A DNA stretch of 64,000 bases from Bolinopsis microptera (taxonomy: Eukaryota > Ctenophora > Tentaculata > Lobata > Bolinopsidae). Location: positions 11,947,182 through 12,011,181 of the forward strand of contig NC_087074.1 of assembly GCF_026151205.1 (NCBI RefSeq), in the 5' to 3' direction. The position numbers were made by a program, and so were the translations under genes. The notes under the pieces were generated by a model. The model was not told the origin of the DNA. It ran no database searches and saw only the letters and a list, made by a program, of their open reading frames with translations. Positions 1 to 11,000 of the stretch are shown piece by piece (the stretch's first letter is position 1; the number at the start of each line of letters is the position of its first letter).

Positions 1-337
1 GGTTACAACACTAAATTAACCCCGTCGTTACCTTATAATATTAGAGCTAGTGTTTAAAAAGTGATGTAAGGTGAACCAACATCACGTTATACACACCCTC
101 TATTCTCTGCACGCCGAAATATGCCCTGGTTCACGTGTGAAGTGTAACATACCGTCATAGCATAAAGATTCGAATAGGAGCATTTTCTGAGAACATCACA
201 TTCCCGACTAAATCTTTCCCTGTCCCCTTGGATGATTTTACCAGTGTTAAAATTCAAATCCACACCTAGAACTTCTCCACACGTAATTAGGTTTTCGTGT
301 CGTGACACATTACAGTGACATTTTAAACATATCACAG
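1..337 (+). other. Intron of the ABCC-type gene (partial)
   Basis: This stretch precedes the first visible ABCC exon and ends in a CAG acceptor at 335-337. I searched it for a Walker A (P-loop) exon on the + strand and found none, so the rest of the gene lies outside the window. An antisense open frame at 87-353 has no recognisable domain and looks like chance. Confidence 0.6.
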
Positions 338-2180
338 GAGCCTGCATGTGCATAACGGTGACATAAAGATAGACGACTGGGACACGCAGTCACTCTCTCT
401 GGAGGATCTGAGGAAATCTATTGGATTTGTTCCTACTGATCCGCCTGTTTTCAAGGGATCAGTCAGGTGAGAATTACTCTACTTTTACCTTGTAATTCTG
501 ATTTTGAATTTACTGGAAAACTTTTAATCATGGAGCCAGGAGCGCGCCCAAATATCTTGTGTGATCTTCACTCTTTATATAGGACACCTGGCCATGCCGC
601 CTCCAGTGTTTCAAATGGTGACAATTTGGTCCGAACATTCAAAATTTCATTACGACTGCACGACGTTTAGTTAATTACTGCCAACCAATAATAGGGAAGG
701 GTTTAAAGTATAGTGTTACATTGCAGAAGCCCCGCAGATGATCCTTTAATTGATTTATCAAATTATCCGTACCTGGTTTTAATTTTTTAAAGAAGTTTTT
801 GTTTTCAAGCGAGGCCTTGAAGGCATCGCCTGGAATGGAACACCCTGTGTATTTAGCAACCGCGTTAGATCGTGAAATTTCAGTAAGCATCTATTTATAT
901 CGTAATGATTGGCGTGTTTCCAAGATGTGCAGCTGTGCTTCAGAAGTCCCACTTCTGGGTCAGAATCACCAGATTAGAATTACTGGACAGTGGGCAGATT
1001 GAATTTTGGAGCGGGATGTATAAAGTGGCAGATTCTTAGCTAAATTTGTATGCATTTTCTTTCTGATTCCCTCAATTATCAAATATCAATTTGTATACTC
1101 ATTGTGCTTTAAGTCCAAACGAGGTGTTTTAATTGAATTTAATGGCCCCGTCGCATGTTTGAAGCTTCAAGAGATTTTATGGAGTGCGCGGAAATATATT
1201 TGCTGTTACTACAGTGTCTTCATCAGCCAGTACACTCGAGCGCCGCGCATATATACTCGTGAGAGTTTACCATGTGCGTTCTGCGTGCTCCAACCTATCG
1301 TGGTGTTATTGAAAATGCAGCGGCCAAATAGTCTGCTTGTTCATCTTGGCTCTGGCAATGTTATTCAATATTCGCTCCACTTGTATTCAGATTTACATCA
1401 CTGTTCATTTTACCCATAATACAAAACTTCAATGATTCAGATACAATTTGGATCCGATAGAAAAGTTTACAGATGAAGAGATATGGGCAGCACTTGAGAC
1501 TGTATCTTTGAAAGATTACATTACAGAACTTCCTGGTGGATTACAATCTGATGACGGTAATTCCCTTTACACTTTAACGATTTGTGATCCTGTAAAATAT
1601 GATAATAGATATCCATGATCCACTATTTCGGGCTAATATAAGTTTAAATGATGAAATTGTGATCAATGACATTTTTTAGTGAAAACTAAGAATTCGTAGC
1701 GATTAGGGTGACCTGGAAAGTTTTCATATTTCAGTGTACAGTTTTGACCGGGAATCTAGAAGACTACTCTCCCTAGCCATGATGATTCTTAACCACTTTA
1801 ACATAATTGTTGTCGAGGAACCTAAAGTTATCTCAAATACTGAGCTTCTCAACGCTTTCACTAAGGTTTTTATCTAAGAGATAAGATGAATCCATCTTGC
1901 TAGGTGATTATTTGTATCATATTTGAGTTTAAATTTAACTATATTTTGAGGTTTGAGCGGCAATCTAATTTCCCATTTCCAGGTGCTCGACGAAGACCTG
2001 TCCAAGACAACTAGAATAGTAATAGGACAGAGATCAGACACCCTCCTCTCCTGTGACACAGTTCTCCTCCTGAACCAGGGCAGAATAGCGTCACTGGGCA
2101 CTAAGGCTGAGTTGGAGGAGGGCGGCTGCCCGCATTATGGGACTTTGAGGCGGGCCTCAAGACTTGTCAGCTCTTCTTGA
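338..2180 (+). CDS. ABCC/MRP-type ABC transporter, C-terminal exons with degenerate NBD2
   Basis: Four exons (338-466, 1441-1556, 1735-1865, 1983-2180) join in frame into the last part of an ABC transporter NBD2, ending at a TGA at 2178. The fold is recognisable from [35 protein letters not shown] and the closing [13 protein letters not shown] strand, which match ABCC (multidrug-resistance protein) NBD2 in order. Every visible ATPase motif is altered: the Q-loop Gln is Thr (VPTDPPVF), the LSGGQ/LSVGQ signature is replaced by YSFDRESRR, Walker B reads IIVVEEPK instead of hhhLDEAT, and the H-loop His is Gln (IGQRSDT). The donor after 1865 (GTTTTT) is weak. Family members are integral-membrane exporters or channel regulators. 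I infer that this one cannot hydrolyse ATP at the NBD2-derived elements. Walker A and NBD1 are outside the window. A young pseudogene is possible, although the reading frame is intact. Confidence 0.8.
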
Positions 2181-2800
2181 GGAAGCACTTTTAGACTTGT
2201 TTGCCCTTCTTGAATCTTGAAGGACTTTTATTTTTAATAGAGGACCTACCTACAGACACGGAAAATGTACATCAGTTCCTAAAATTAGCATACATTAACA
2301 GTAACACTTATTTAACGTATGAGAGCCTTTTATGCACTCAGGCTTACATTTTTCTTTTAGCCATTTGAAAATTATCTAGGAATATTTATTATGCATCTAT
2401 CAGCAATCTTTTGATTTTACCAAGTAATCGCAAACGTTTTATCATCATAATATTTCATGATTTATTGACAAGTTTTTAGCTTCAAATAATCTTTTTACGG
2501 TTTATACAAACTACCAATAATTTTGTAATGTTTTAATATAAAGCAGTATGTTACATTATAACCGGAATCAATCTATTTATCATGTTCACATGTGATAAAA
2601 TCTTATTTCTGACTTTATATTTTCTTCTGGTTCCTGTAAATCCAAGCAGATAAACTATTGGTAATGACGCGTTAGTTTAAATGTAGTAATCTGACTACAT
2701 TTATACTACAGTACTGCCGCGGCCGTGCTCAGACTATAACTATAACTATACGGCCTTAACATAATGTTAAGGCATATACTCAATTCCTTAATATGGCGTA
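2181..2800. other. AT-rich intergenic DNA and probable ABCC 3' UTR
   Basis: After the ABCC stop codon the sequence is AT-rich with no credible open frame. I see no strong polyadenylation cluster, and no gene or repeat that I recognise. Confidence 0.5.
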
Positions 2801-2840
2801 TCGAGTGACACCACTTTAGAGTTAGACGGGTTCCTGCTAG
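2801..2840 (+). mobile_element. Solo 3' terminus of a Helitron-like element
   Basis: The sequence matches the last 40 bases of the elements at 15448-15768 and 52480-52802: a gagtNNgacacca block, then GTTAGACGGGTTCCTG and a terminal CTAG followed by T. Only the 3' end is present, so this is a truncated copy. Confidence 0.55.
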
Positions 2841-3195
2841 TTAAGATAATCCACAAAGAATACATTTTATTTTGTATGTAAAATCCTTTCAAATAACTCA
2901 TGTCCAGTAATAGCATCTGATATAAAGTTTAGCCTTACAAACATTAAAACGGAAGTATCAAACTTCACTAAATAAATCAATGGATGTCCCGCATATTTGC
3001 ATAATATTTGCATATTTGCATATTTGACATCATGCACATTGCACGGGTCACGGCACGACAAATATGCGGCCTTAGAAAAAGTCTGAAGCTAAAAATATCG
3101 TTTAAAAAAGATAACAAAACGTAACTTAACTAGCACTGAAAATGTTATAAATAATCTTCGAAAAACTCTACTTTCAAATCTAAAGTGTCTGTTAA

Positions 3196-5164
3196 TCACT
3201 TGTTCAAATGACTGTGGTTGTTAAGCCACCACATGCAGGCCAACATACAGCCAGGAGGTTTTGGTTTTGTTTCATCAAAAGCGAAAGATTCGATCCCATC
3301 TCTTGGTATTTCCACTACTTCCACTATTTCTCCTTCTTCTACCAGTCCACCACCTGAAGTATAAATATTACTTAGACTTGAGTTGGAAAATGGGGATTTC
3401 ATTCCCTGATGATTTCTAACCTCCTGCTGTTTTGAATTAGAGTTTAAACAAGAGCTTAAATGTAAAGTTCAATGTTTGGGGTCCAGATAGAATTAGGGTT
3501 ACAACAGACTGTACAGTGTACAATACAATGTACATTGTACAATTGTACACACCTTCAGAAACACGGTCAGTATCCACAACCTCCGTGTAGTACATGTGTT
3601 GGAAAGCGCCACTAGTACCAACACCGTTTACAACTTTACTTATCTTTACCTGAAAGTAATGGTAAGTTTCTTACAGACCAGTCGCTTCAAAACAACAATT
3701 TTAGATGGGAACAAGAATTGCGCCCGTTGTTTCGTTTTGGCGGACGCTAGATTTCCGTTCACTATATTTATAAATATAAGCTCTAATCAGCTCACTGCAT
3801 AATAATAATATACACATAGTACATTATACTACGAGTACGCATGCCACGTACAAATTGGGCTCATTACCTAATACTATACATTAATTAATACACTCACGCC
3901 GCGCATTTATTGACATGCTAGCTATATACATCATATCTCCGCAAGCAATACTCGCGCGCTGCACTGCGCGCTAGTTGTCATGGTAACTAACGAAAGGACG
4001 GACGACATATTTAAACCCACCTATCTCGTTCTCCAAAATCCACGTTTTTCTGCAAAAACGTCCATTCGTAACCTTTCACTATTGTCTTTTTACAAAAGAG
4101 TGTGAACGGAAAAAATTACGTAAATAAATGGACTTGTTATCTTTCTACTAGGTCATTAATGCTAAAGTCTCTAATAAGTTAATATAACTTACTAGATCTG
4201 TTATTGAAACTTTGTACCCCGTTTCCTCGTAAACTTCAGCTACAGCTATTTCCTCAGGACTGTCATCCCGATCTGAAATTGTGGACTTCATTAGAAATAC
4301 AAATATAAAGTCAATTTCCATTTCTAATTCAAGAAAAAATAATTTAATTTAGTCCCATGAACAAGCCGGTGGTCACATGATCAGACATTACCATAAACCA
4401 GTCTGAAAATACCCTCACCTATGATCCCAGCACAGAGCTCCCAAGTTTTACCCGGATCTGTAGAGTACTCGTTAGTAGGCGGGGTCTCAGGATTCCAGGG
4501 TACTGACTTGGCTGCTTCACTCTTACAGAACACTGCCGGTCGGAACTGTCGTACCATTACAAACACCTAGAATACCTGCGTTACGTTATGACAAGGTATA
4601 ATTCAAGCCGTCAGTTAGTTGTGGAACAAGAAAATTGAGGATAATCTTGTGCGAGGGTAGGGACCCAAATGTCGTTTCTAACCTAAATAAACTTTAAGGA
4701 GGCTTCTTATCAGTAGCCGCACCTCCTTACTCGGTTTCTGAACTGGAATTTATATAATCAGAAATAGAGTAGAAGCTAGTAATCTTGTTTACATAAAATG
4801 GTTGGTAAAACTATTGCTGGAAATCTGTACCGTTAAGTCACAGGGATGCAACGACTAAATTAATTTGATTTTGACATTAAAACTAAATTATTGTTATTTT
4901 TGTAAGGTCATCAAATTTGCAATATGTAATGACCATGGTTATTTTGCGAATTCTTGTCGGTTTTCCAGTCGTTACACCCCCAAATTACAAGAATAAGTCA
5001 CGAACCTTTCTCTCAGTATTATAGATCATAACTGCCACGCTGTCGAATGTTTTGGCAAGTTCCCAAGTTTTTTCTATTCCGTTCATATTGAACTTCAGAG
5101 CGTAGGGTTTGAGGTATTTGGGGTTTTCTAGAGGGCCCAACCAGGCATTCTTGATTAACGCCAT
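3196..5164 (-). CDS. NUDT14: NUDT14-like UDP-sugar pyrophosphatase (Nudix hydrolase)
   Basis: Five coding exons on the minus strand: 5164-5006, 4566-4419, 4272-4193, 3649-3553, 3353-3196. All junctions have GT-AG signals and matching phase. NUDT14 hydrolyses UDP-glucose to UMP and glucose-1-phosphate in the cytosol. Matching blocks in order are KTWELAKTFDSVAVMIYN, VRQFRPAVF, WELCAGIID, the Nudix helix EEIAVAEVYEETGY, QHMYYTEVVD, GGGLVEEGEIVEVVEIP and the C-terminal MLACMWWLNN. The Nudix box keeps the EE pair that binds metal. The usual Arg/Lys of REUXEE is Ala, a position already variable in this subfamily. I chose the start at MALIKN because the upstream frame has a second Met but no family similarity. 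Introns are short, and one carries the dispersed repeat at 4619-4751. The product is about 213 residues, close to the usual 220. Confidence 0.88.
4619..4751 (+). repeat. Dispersed repeat copy in a NUDT14 intron
   Basis: About 130 bases are nearly identical to the starts of the repeats at 48389 and 48793, from ttgtgga to the gaactggaat block. This copy is shorter and more diverged, so it is an older insertion of the same unnamed family. Confidence 0.7.
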
Positions 5165-6903
5165 GATCCTTCCTCGCATAAAATAGGTAAATGTGTCCTG
5201 CGCTATGAATAGACAAAATGTTAATGTGAAAATATTGAATATTTTTTCTTTACAAAGTCTCATTGAATTGTAAGTAAAGAAAAAACTGCTGAAACAGCTA
5301 TAAAAGCAGTGTTAAAACGCACGGAAAATTAGACACTAACTATAAACACGACTGACTTACATCCGATACTATTGTTATTGTTATAGTTGCGGTCGAGCAC
5401 AGTACTATAAGAACGATGTATCAAGGTATACATATATAGTAAGAATTTATTAAAATTTGAGACGAAGAAGCAATAAAATGGGAAGTTTTGTGTATTTGAA
5501 ACATTTTGAATCTAATATTAAAAACAGCAATACAATGGCAAATAACTACAATCTCTATATCACCATCTAGCTTAACCCTCACACTGTATGTCCCCGCTAC
5601 TTGATAAACGAAAAAAAAAGATATTTATTACTATTTGATATCTGTTTAAGTTAAATCAGTTAATCTAACTCGCACTCTGCAAGTTAAAGTGAACTCAAGA
5701 TGTTCAATTCAGCAAGTTAAAGCTCTAAACGTCGAGCTGAACTTTTGGGATTTTCAAATTTTACGTAAAAGCCCAAAACACATAAATCATGTTAACATTT
5801 ATCAAAACTTTTTAAAGAGGTTTACTCAGCAAGTTATTCAACTAATTAGATTGTGGCGTGTGGCCCAGCCAAATTGGCTAGGTCACGTGACTCAATAATC
5901 GAGCATACTAAACACTTTCAATGCTAACAGAGACAGTCGATGCAGATCAATATTTACATAATAATTAAAAAAAGTATATCAAACAAACTATTTGCTACGA
6001 AAAGAGAAGCGATCACATAATAATACTCATCATAATATTAATTCATTAATTACAATCGGAAACGCTCGCTCGATACAAATCTTACAATTATTATTTCAGC
6101 GTGACTTAACTTTAATACAAATAAAAGTAATATTGAGTAGTCGGCATTAGGCAATGTTATTTATAGAAAGTATAGTAAATAGCGGACTAAAACTTAATGC
6201 TTGTCATTTTTCTATCAAGTATTAAATTGATAAATGACCCCACAACCTGTTAAATACATCATCAAACTCACCACTAAAATCATACTTATAGAAAGATGAC
6301 TCAAGGCTAATTATATAACCAGATCAAAGCCATCATGTGCGCGGCTCAAGGCCTTCAACTGAAGACTGTAAAACAAGACAAATGATTATATTAAGATCAA
6401 CTAAACTGATAATTCCAGCCGATCTGAGGCACATAATGATAAATGTGAGAGAGTCGAGTGTGTGGTGGAACCCAAATAGCAATCAAATATCTGAACATCC
6501 TTCCTGCTTATACGCGGACACAAATACAAAACTCATATCATCCACAAACTAACGACAGGCCAGCTTATCGACAGTTTTTTAATCAAATAAATCTGATCTA
6601 TCATAAGATGACGCCGAGGTGTGTAGCCATGGTAACAGACTTTAGTCACAATCCCCACGTGACCCATCAGGAAGGCGTGGGCGTCCCTGTAACAGGTTCA
6701 ATATTACAGAGTGTAATTACAAGTTATCGAGGCTAATACCCAACCTTATTTATCTTTATAGTCATTTTAAGAGCGATCCTTAGTAGATTTGTCCTTAAAT
6801 AGCTTAATTGCTAACATATCGGCTGTACAACGTTAAATCGCAATACACAGTTTGGCAAACACCAGAAAAACTGTGTACACACCAAATACGATGGTTATAA
6901 AGT
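5165..6903. other. Intergenic, no gene recognised
   Basis: This is the NUDT14 upstream region followed by AT-rich DNA. Short open frames around 5689-5898 and 6337-6736 have no domain signature. The NUDT14 promoter presumably lies near 5200-5450, but no specific element can be named. Confidence 0.5.
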
Positions 6904-7352
6904 TTTTGTAACTTACTTGGTAACCAAGTTTGGATGTAACTTACTTGGTAACCAAGTTTGGATGTAACTTACTTGGTAACCAAGTTTGGATGTAACTTAC
7001 TTGGTAACCGAGTTTGGATGTAACTTACTTGGTAACCAAGTTTGGACGTAAGTTACTTGGTAACCAAGTTTGGATGTAACTTACTTGGTAACCGAGTTTG
7101 GATGTAACTTACTTGGTAACCAAGTTTGGATGTAACTTACTTGGTAACCGAGTTTGGATGTAACTTACTTGGTAACCAAGTTTGAATGTAACTTACTTGG
7201 TAACTGAGTTTGGATGTAACTTATTTGGTAACTGAGTTTGAATGTAACTTATTTGGTAACTGAGTTTGAATGTAACTTACTTGGTAACTGAGTTTGAATG
7301 TAATTTACTCGGTAACTGAGTTTGAATGCAACTTACTTGGTAACTGAGTTTG
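6904..7352. repeat. 28-bp minisatellite, about 16 units, each with a hairpin
   Basis: The unit is gtaacttacttggtaaccaa followed by gtttggat. It repeats about 16 times from 6904 to 7352, with divergence rising towards the right. Each unit contains ACTTGG-TAA-CCAAGT, a 6-bp stem with a 3-base loop. Diverged units change CCAAGT to CCGAGT or CTGAGT, which still pair with the left arm through G-T wobbles on the + strand. Confidence 0.9.
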
Positions 7353-8027
7353 TAGATCTGTGTGGTCCACAGGAATACCATTATGAGGCTGGGAGTTCGT
7401 CCAGTGACCCTGACAGATTTATTGTGATTGAAATAGGACTCATAACTTGAAGTTTAAACATAACTTTCATGTTTTCAAGTTAAAACTGTATCGCAAAAGG
7501 TTGGCAATGAAAATCTGGCGATAACATAAGAGACAAGATCACAGGATTGTGCCTTTGCAACACTCCAACGATACAAGAATCAAGACATGTACTCAAGGTA
7601 TGTGTTTCACTACATATTTGAATCAAGAACACCACACGTGACGTTTCCTTTTACGGACAAAACAACGTGCTTCTGTGATGGATCTCAGAAAATATTGCTT
7701 CCCCTTATTTCATTCACAATTTGAATTAAAGGATCAAGTATTAAAACTTATAGCAGTTAGTTAATATTTGTGCTATTACACAGCTTTTCAGCCAAACATT
7801 GTAACTTTACCGATATAGCCAGAGTTCCAAATTTCACGGTATTTGGGGCTCTAAATTATGGAAGAAAATGTCATTGCCTAGATTTAATGTGCATTAAGGA
7901 AATCGTGTTAGGTAGGTTATACCGAAACAGAATAAGTAATTTGTCCCACAATAATTAATTTCGCCCCACAATAATTAATATTTGCGGAAATGAAGGGAAT
8001 CAAAACAAGATTCGATGAAATAATTAC
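7353..8027. other. Region downstream of the last identified ZDHHC exon
   Basis: No recognisable exon was found. If the donor at 8027 is not used, the ZDHHC reading frame runs on for about 36 codons to a stop near 7917, which would make a short alternative C-terminus. Confidence 0.4.
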
Positions 8028-11000
8028 CTGTTCATGGTTGTTATTGTTATTCTGTTGTTCAAACATTAACTTTTCTATCTTTTTCTTAACTTCCTCCATG
8101 TCTCGTTTTTCCTTATTTTTATCCTCCCTCAGCCGCAGTAAACTGTGGTAGGAAGGACCGCAGAGAATCTTAGTGAAGTTCCCGCAGCAGTTATTAGTGG
8201 TGTAGGGGTTCCGAACAACTTCGCCGTGCCTTTGGGCCCATGACCCTTTAATCTGAATTGAGTTGAGTGTTGCTTGCAGCTTTCAAGTTAAAATGTTAAG
8301 TGCTATTACGCGAACGGGTTTCCAAGAATTAACTCAAGAGTCAATTCTCAAGTGTTGTGCGCTAATATTCAAATAATTCTGAGCCACCCATAATATTTAT
8401 GGAATTAGTGTCATGAAAATGAAATCAAACAAATTAGTACACCAGAATTCCGTTACAATTACCTCTTCATTAGTAGTCTGATTAGTACCAGCCAAGTAGC
8501 TGTGGAATCCAGCAAGACCTAACACTGACCAAACAGCAAAGAATGCGATGAGTGCCTCTATAACACTAGCTGGTGTTTCACTCATTGCTGATATCAACGT
8601 ATTCTCACCATCTCGACTTACTGAGAGAGTTAAAAAGTGTTAGTGAACTTTCGTGGAACTCTGATGATCAAATCATTCCAAGCATGTTCACTATTGTTAT
8701 CTAATAATTCTATCTAATCAAAATGTTAGTCCTAATTACTGATCTTAAGTTAAGAATCTGGCTTCGTGAGGTCACGAAACCAAAATTCTGTAACTTTCAC
8801 TTCACAATCGAATTATTATAAATAATGTAACTTCCTCTGCCGGCCCTAAAACGTAACGCGCGTTTCAGATCGCGCGTGGCTGCAAGCGATTTCTCGCCAG
8901 ATAATTGTCTCCGCGCGTTACGCAAAATATACTGTTCATTACAATTTAGTTACCAGGGCCAACTTGTGACAAACACGTAAAAATCCTTTTTCATGAGAAT
9001 TAAAATAAAGTCACGATAAAACCCTCAATGAACTAGGAAGTACTTACATAAGACAATATGAGCGATACTGAATGCCAGGATGTATATACAGAGGACAGTT
9101 ATAGTAACTATCATTAGGTAGAAATATCTGTAGTTTCGTTTTCCAACGCAGTTTCCTACCCACGGACAATGATGATCAAACCGTTCTGAAAAGCAAATTG
9201 TTAATTTAAGAAGGTCAAAACCCAAACTTTAGGATTAAAATGGTTGGTTTAAAAATGGGCTGAAATTTAGGGGCTAACTGCGACCGAAAGTGCAGGCATA
9301 ACTCAGAAACAATATGCAAAGTTCGAGATTTTAAAAGAGTGTGCCATCGTTTTGCCAACATTAAAATGTATAATAATAAAGAATGCCATTATAAATACTT
9401 TTCAGTCACCAACAATACAGCTGCCGTATTTTAAACGGGGGTTTAACAATTGTACGTAAATATAGTGTTACACACTGTGCCAAATCGTGATGGTTCGCTA
9501 TTTCCCTTTTCCACAGAATATGACAATGATCTAATGTACATTGTACTTTATGGGGTTTCAAAAGCAAACCCTGTCATCAACTCAAACATCAAAGCACCAT
9601 CCGTTGATCTACTCGCAGCTGGCCTCTTTCATTTAAACTGCACCCATATCCAAAAACCCGCATTCTCGCATTCTAAGAATGTAGGAAATTTTTAAAAGTA
9701 GGAAATTTTTGACAAAAAGTAGGAAATTCGAGAGCCAACTCTGAGAATTTTCGATAATATTTCAGTAGGAATTTAAGTGAAAGAGCAGACTAAAAGTTGC
9801 TGGACCGTTATTTAAATGTCCTCAGTCTGGGATCCACTGATCCAGTCTATCAAATTTCGTTTCACAGACCAAAGTTTGTTGCTATTAGCTACAAAATCTG
9901 TGCATCAAGTAACCACTAACCAGATGCTAATTATTGGGGCATTTTCGCGTACACGACATAAATAGTTGTCATTATTACTTTATTAACATTTTACTATCTA
10001 CTTATCTAGTCTATGAAAAGGGCTTGAAAGCAGAAAGTGATGGTAGTAGATGAGAAAACATTTTTGCCAAAATTATAAACTCTTGATACTTCATGCTGTC
10101 TCCTATTTCGTGCTTTAGTTAAGCCAAGTGTTTATGGATTCTAGAATCAAGACAATTTATCCCAATAAAAATTGAAATCAGAAAATAGTATGCTAAAATC
10201 GTTCTCTATTGTCAGATTCGTTCCAGGAGGCCAAATCTAGTTTAAATTTCCAAAATTTTCGGGGGCTTCGCCCCCAAAAGTAACCTAGGATTATCTATTA
10301 AAAAGCATTCCGGGCCAGGCACGTAGACAGGGGGGGGGGGCTAGGGGGCGGCAGCCCCCCCCCCCCGGAAAAAATCGAACCCCAGAAAAAAGATAAGCCC
10401 CCTAGTCCCCATGGTCGCCTGGTAACTGGGCTGTGTTTATGACTGCAGTCAGTCAAAGATTTGAACTGTGGATTAGTAAATATCTGTCATTAAATCCAAG
10501 CAAACATTCTAGAAGACTTCTATAAATAGTCAATAGTGTCCCCTAGACCGTAGGAAATGTAAAAATCTTAAGACGATGAGGCCTGAGTATGGAGTAAGTC
10601 GTAAATTCTGATTGGAGAATGCAGATTGCTGTTGTGAAGTTACCAAATTTACGTGAGTACTTGATTCTTTTCAATCCCAGTTTATTGCTGTCCTACAAAT
10701 TTCTTTAATGCCAAATGTCGTCTAAAACACCCTATTTCGCAAAAATTTTCCGGGGGGCTGCGCCCCCCTAGCCCCCGCCAAGGGGCTCCGCCCCTGGACC
10801 CCGCTGGGGGCTGCGCCCCCAGACCCCTGCCACAGCTACAGCTTTCTCGCTCCGCTCACTGCGCAGCTGGATTGGACACGTCGGCTCGCTTCGCTCGCCA
10901 ACAGCCCCCCTCAAAGAAAAATCCTGGCTACGTCCCTGTTCCGGGCCCTAAAAAAGTAAAATTGAGAATCTGGAATCCGCCATGAAAAATCTTTGAACCG

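Noticed and set aside
87-353. Antisense 88-codon frame overlapping the ABCC exon
   Set aside because: No family signature, and it overlaps a confident exon on the other strand.
6642-6686. Possible last ZDHHC exon of 15 codons (GRPRLPDGSRGDCD)
   Set aside because: Acceptor and phase fit, but so short an exon with no family match is easily found by chance.
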